Below, one piece after another: positions 6,046-8,016 of a DNA stretch of 8,016 bases; position 1 is the stretch's first letter, and every line of letters begins with the position of its first letter. Origin of the DNA: Verrucomicrobiota bacterium (GTDB taxonomy: Bacteria; Verrucomicrobiota; Verrucomicrobiia; Chthoniobacterales; UBA10450); assembly GCA_003219115.1 (NCBI GenBank), contig QHPN01000055.1, positions 7,739-15,754 of the forward strand, read 5' to 3'. Position numbers and translations under genes: made by a program. The notes under the pieces are model-generated. The model worked only from the letters and a program-made list of their open reading frames with translations. It ran no database searches and was not told where the DNA came from.

Positions 6046-6062
6046 TGTCCGCCCAATGTCCT
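6046..6062 (+). promoter_or_regulatory. 17-nt element with two TGTCC half-sites, upstream of the TonB receptor
   Basis: TGTCCGCCCAATGTCCT has TGTCC at 6046-6050 and at 6057-6061, 11 bp apart. It differs from the element at 4406-4422 at only two adjacent bases between the half-sites. It ends 89 bp before the receptor ATG, a distance close to the 97 bp at the other site. It is a candidate AraC/GlxA-type binding site shared by the regulator pair and the receptor. Confidence 0.4.
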
Positions 6063-6066
6063 AACG

Positions 6067-6081
6067 CCAGTGAGTCACTGG
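6067..6081. promoter_or_regulatory. Perfect 15-nt palindrome upstream of the TonB receptor
   Basis: CCAGTGAGTCACTGG is a perfect inverted repeat of 7-bp arms around a single central base. It begins five bases after the TGTCC element and ends 70 bp before the receptor start. Such short-spaced symmetry is typical of a protein operator and cannot fold as a hairpin with so small a loop. Confidence 0.45.
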
Positions 6082-6139
6082 ACTTAGTGTTGCTACCGAT
6101 TCGTACAACTAATCTGCAATAAACCTTAACCAAAGTATT

Positions 6140-6144
6140 GGAGA
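6140..6144 (+). promoter_or_regulatory. Ribosome binding site of the TonB receptor
   Basis: GGAGA lies 7 nt before ATG 6152. It is the strongest Shine-Dalgarno in the window and settles the receptor start. Confidence 0.75.
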
Positions 6145-6151
6145 AACAGAT

Positions 6152-6868
6152 ATGACAACCAGTTGGCTTCCTAAGTCCTTCCGGCGAGATGTCGCTATCA
6201 TCGGGATATTGGTGTTCGTTAGTTCAACCGCATTTGCGCAGGCACCACCGCCGACTGGCGGTGCCGCGGGTGGCGCTCCTGCGGCGGGAGCGACCGCTGA
6301 GGCCGAGCGCGTCATCGTGACCGGTTCAAACATTCCCACGGCAGAAGAAGTGGGTCCGAACCCGGTAACGAACCTGAACAAAGATTACATCCAAAAGACA
6401 GGCACCGTCAGCGTCGAGCAGTTGCTGAAAGATCAGCCCGTCAACAACGCAAACAGTATTCCGATCGCGGGCAATGGCACGAGCCAGGGGGGGCCGGTCG
6501 GGTTTACCTCGGTGGCGTTGCGCGGGTTGGATCCCGGAGCCAGCCTGGTCCTGCTGGATGGGCGCCGTGTTACCAGAGTGCTCGGAGGCACCTTTGTCGA
6601 TATCAATACCATCCCGCTCTCGGCGGTTGAGAGCATCGAAATTTTGAAGGCGGGCGCTTCGGCCGTGTACGGGGCGGACGCCGTGGCCGGTGTGGTCAAT
6701 ATCCACCTCTGGAAAGATTACCGTGGGGCCCAAATTTCGCAGTATTATGGCAACACCCTGGACAAGGATGCGGGTGCCTATAAGCCATTACCGGTGACAT
6801 CTTTTACTTTCACCATAACTCCACCTTTAACGGAGACCGGGGCAACTCCCTCACCCCGCCATTCCTGA
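6152..6868 (+). CDS. TonB-dependent outer-membrane receptor, N-terminal part (signal peptide + plug), ends at frame break
   Basis: The protein begins with a Sec signal peptide: basic SWLPKSFRRD, a hydrophobic core at about residues 14-26, and probable cleavage after AFA at about residue 29. A Pro/Gly/Ala-rich spacer (31-50) follows, then ERVIVTGSNIPTAEE near 52-66 as the TonB-interaction/plug start. The plug domain continues to about residue 195 with VALRGLDPGASLVLLDGRRV, IPLSAVESIEILKAGASAVY and YGADAVAGVVNI. TonB-dependent receptors import siderophores, vitamin B12 or oligosaccharides across the outer membrane using TonB-ExbBD energy; the ligand here cannot be read. Family resemblance holds to DKDAGAY near residue 210. 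The last ~28 residues are out-of-frame sequence ending at TGA 6866, and the barrel continues in another frame from about 6784. As written, this gene would make only the plug and no pore. Confidence 0.93.
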   Translation: MTTSWLPKSFRRDVAIIGILVFVSSTAFAQAPPPTGGAAGGAPAAGATAEAERVIVTGSNIPTAEEVGPNPVTNLNKDYIQKTGTVSVEQLLKDQPVNNANSIPIAGNGTSQGGPVGFTSVALRGLDPGASLVLLDGRRVTRVLGGTFVDINTIPLSAVESIEILKAGASAVYGADAVAGVVNIHLWKDYRGAQISQYYGNTLDKDAGAYKPLPVTSFTFTITPPLTETGATPSPRHS

Positions 6869-8016
6869 GTTCCAACTCCAGTCCATGGAACTTTAGCGTT
6901 AGTACGGCGGTAGCGGCAGCGGCAGGTGCGCCGATACCAGCGGACGCGGGCCCTCTAATATTTACAACTCCGCCGAGTAACACGAACGGTTTGGCACCGA
7001 CCAATACGTTCATTTCGGATAATGGCAGGGTTAGAACTACCCCCGGGGGCTTACTGCCGGGCTTTAACTTCAACCTGTTCTCAAGTCTCTATCCGGAACA
7101 GGAACGATGGGGTGGTTACGCGGCCTTTAACGACAAGATCTGTGGCGATCAGGTACAGATATTCGGCGACTTCTATTATACCGATGTGAAACAACACGAC
7201 GAATTGGCGCCCCTTGCAACGGGTTCGTTCGTCACGGAAGGGCAGCCAACCCTGGCCATTCCGCCGCATATGGACTTGAATGGAGTAGCGCCTCCAAACA
7301 CGCCGAGGTTTGCCGGGCAGCCGGAAGGTCCCAATCCTGGCGAGGTGCAAACGCCCACCCCGGCCAATGCCTTCAATCCGTTTAATCCGTTCAATCAGAT
7401 TATCTCCGGTGGCACCCGGGCCCGTGTCTTCGATTTCGGCAATCGTTTGATCGATACCGAGAACGAGGCCTACCTGGCAACAATTGGAGTCAAAGGCGAC
7501 AAAGTGTTTGGTTCCAACTGGGGTTACGACGGTGCCTTCCGCTACAGTCAGATCTATACCATTGCTCAGATTCAGACGGTTTCCGCATCGCGTTTCAATC
7601 GCATCTTGAATGCGAACGACCCGATTTTTGATCCGAATTCGTCGTCCTTTATCGGGACGACAATTCCCTATAATCCCTTTACCAGTTTCTCGGAGCCGAC
7701 TTTTGCGAGCAACATTCCCTCGATCTTGTTTGCCCGTGCCAACATCAGGGACCTGACGAAGTCGGCGCTGACCGCGATCGACTTTCACGTTTACACGACC
7801 GACCTGTTTGAGATGCCGGCGGGGCCGGTTGGATTCGCGATGGGCGCTGACTGGCGGCGGGAGCAATTTGATCTTAACCCGGATGATGAGAACAAAACCG
7901 GCGATCAACCTGGTGTCGGTATCGAAAAGCCGAGTTTTGGCGGGCGCAAAGCGTATGGCATCTTTGCCGAGACGCAGATCCCGATTACCAGCCCCAAGAT
8001 GGGCATTCCCGGAGCG
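6784..8016 (+). pseudogene. TonB-dependent receptor beta-barrel part in a shifted frame (3' end outside window)
   Basis: From 6784 to the window end one frame stays open without a stop for 411 codons. It begins ITGDIFYFHHNSTFNGDRGN and then shows barrel-type strands rich in aromatics. Features include GFNFNLFSSLYPEQERWGGY, an FNPFNPFNQIISGG motif, NWGYDGAFRYSQIYT and AMGADWRREQFDLNPDDE, ending inside another strand at KAYGIFAETQIPI. These are typical beta-strands and turns of the same receptor family as the plug at 6152-6868, with the NPF repeat I associate with verrucomicrobial receptors. The frame is preceded by TAA at 6781 and has no credible start, so it is the displaced continuation of the upstream gene. 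At the junction (about 6775-6800) several residues normally present also seem to be missing. A small deletion, not a single-base slip, is therefore more likely. Confidence 0.88.

Larger units (their letters stand above)
5797..6151 (+). promoter_or_regulatory. Upstream regulatory region of the TonB-dependent receptor
   Basis: This 355-bp interval contains no gene I can support. It holds, in order, an inverted repeat at 5967-5986, the TGTCC element at 6046-6062, a 15-nt perfect palindrome at 6067-6081, and the ribosome site at 6140-6144. I could not assign a good -35/-10 pair by eye. The density of symmetric elements within 190 bp of the start suggests tightly controlled expression, as is usual for outer-membrane receptors. 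Confidence 0.55.

Noticed and set aside
7081..7908. 275-residue minus-strand open frame
   Set aside because: It is the antisense shadow of the TonB barrel. The plus-strand frame shows real beta-barrel motifs, and the minus translation is a repetitive Arg/Gly/Val sequence.
1..8016. CRISPR array, tRNA, rRNA, insertion sequence or integron-type attachment site
   Set aside because: I saw no regularly spaced repeats, tRNA-like cloverleaf, transposase motif or terminal inverted repeats anywhere on either strand.

Overview
The window reads as part of a Gram-negative soil-type bacterium. A Verrucomicrobiota of the Chthoniobacterales kind fits best. The evidence is a SusC-unlike TonB-dependent receptor with the Asn-Pro-Phe repeat barrel style I associate with that group, a TPR-protein tail common in Verrucomicrobiota and Acidobacteriota, and G+C near one half. 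The phylum call is inference from protein style and has not been searched.

Layout. Bases 2-100 (+) hold the last 32 codons of a TPR-type protein. Convergent to it, at 111-941 (-), lies a CPBP-family intramembrane protease. After a gene-free stretch come two minus-strand genes transcribed in the order 3301 to 1251. The first is a GlxA-type regulator (DJ-1/PfpI-like domain plus AraC helix-turn-helix, 2258-3301). The second is a Tat-exported HD-domain protein resembling cyanamide hydratase (1251-1996), whose frame is broken by one base in a short homopolymer. Divergent from the regulator is a TetR regulator (3592-4236, +). Next is a truncated GlxA-type N-terminal fragment (4520-4771), which overlaps by ATGA a full-length GlxA-type paralog (4768-5796). 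The last gene is a TonB-dependent receptor (6152 to beyond the window end) with a clean ribosome binding site and signal peptide. Its reading frame breaks after the plug domain and continues open in another frame to base 8016.

How it may work together (inference). About 2.5 kb is a cluster of transcription regulators: one TetR, two full GlxA types and one GlxA fragment. It sits between one small exported enzyme and one outer-membrane receptor. A 17-nt near-identical element containing two TGTCC half-sites 11 bp apart occurs about 90-100 bp upstream of both the GlxA fragment/paralog pair and the TonB receptor. Perfect short palindromes lie beside it in both places. This suggests that the GlxA-type pair may control itself and the receptor.

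No novel defence or mobile system is visible. There is no CRISPR array, tRNA, rRNA or insertion sequence. The unusual points are the conserved-but-truncated GlxA fragment coupled to its full paralog, the loss of the elbow cysteine in both full GlxA types, the shared upstream element, and two frame breaks that are either decay or sequencing/assembly errors.
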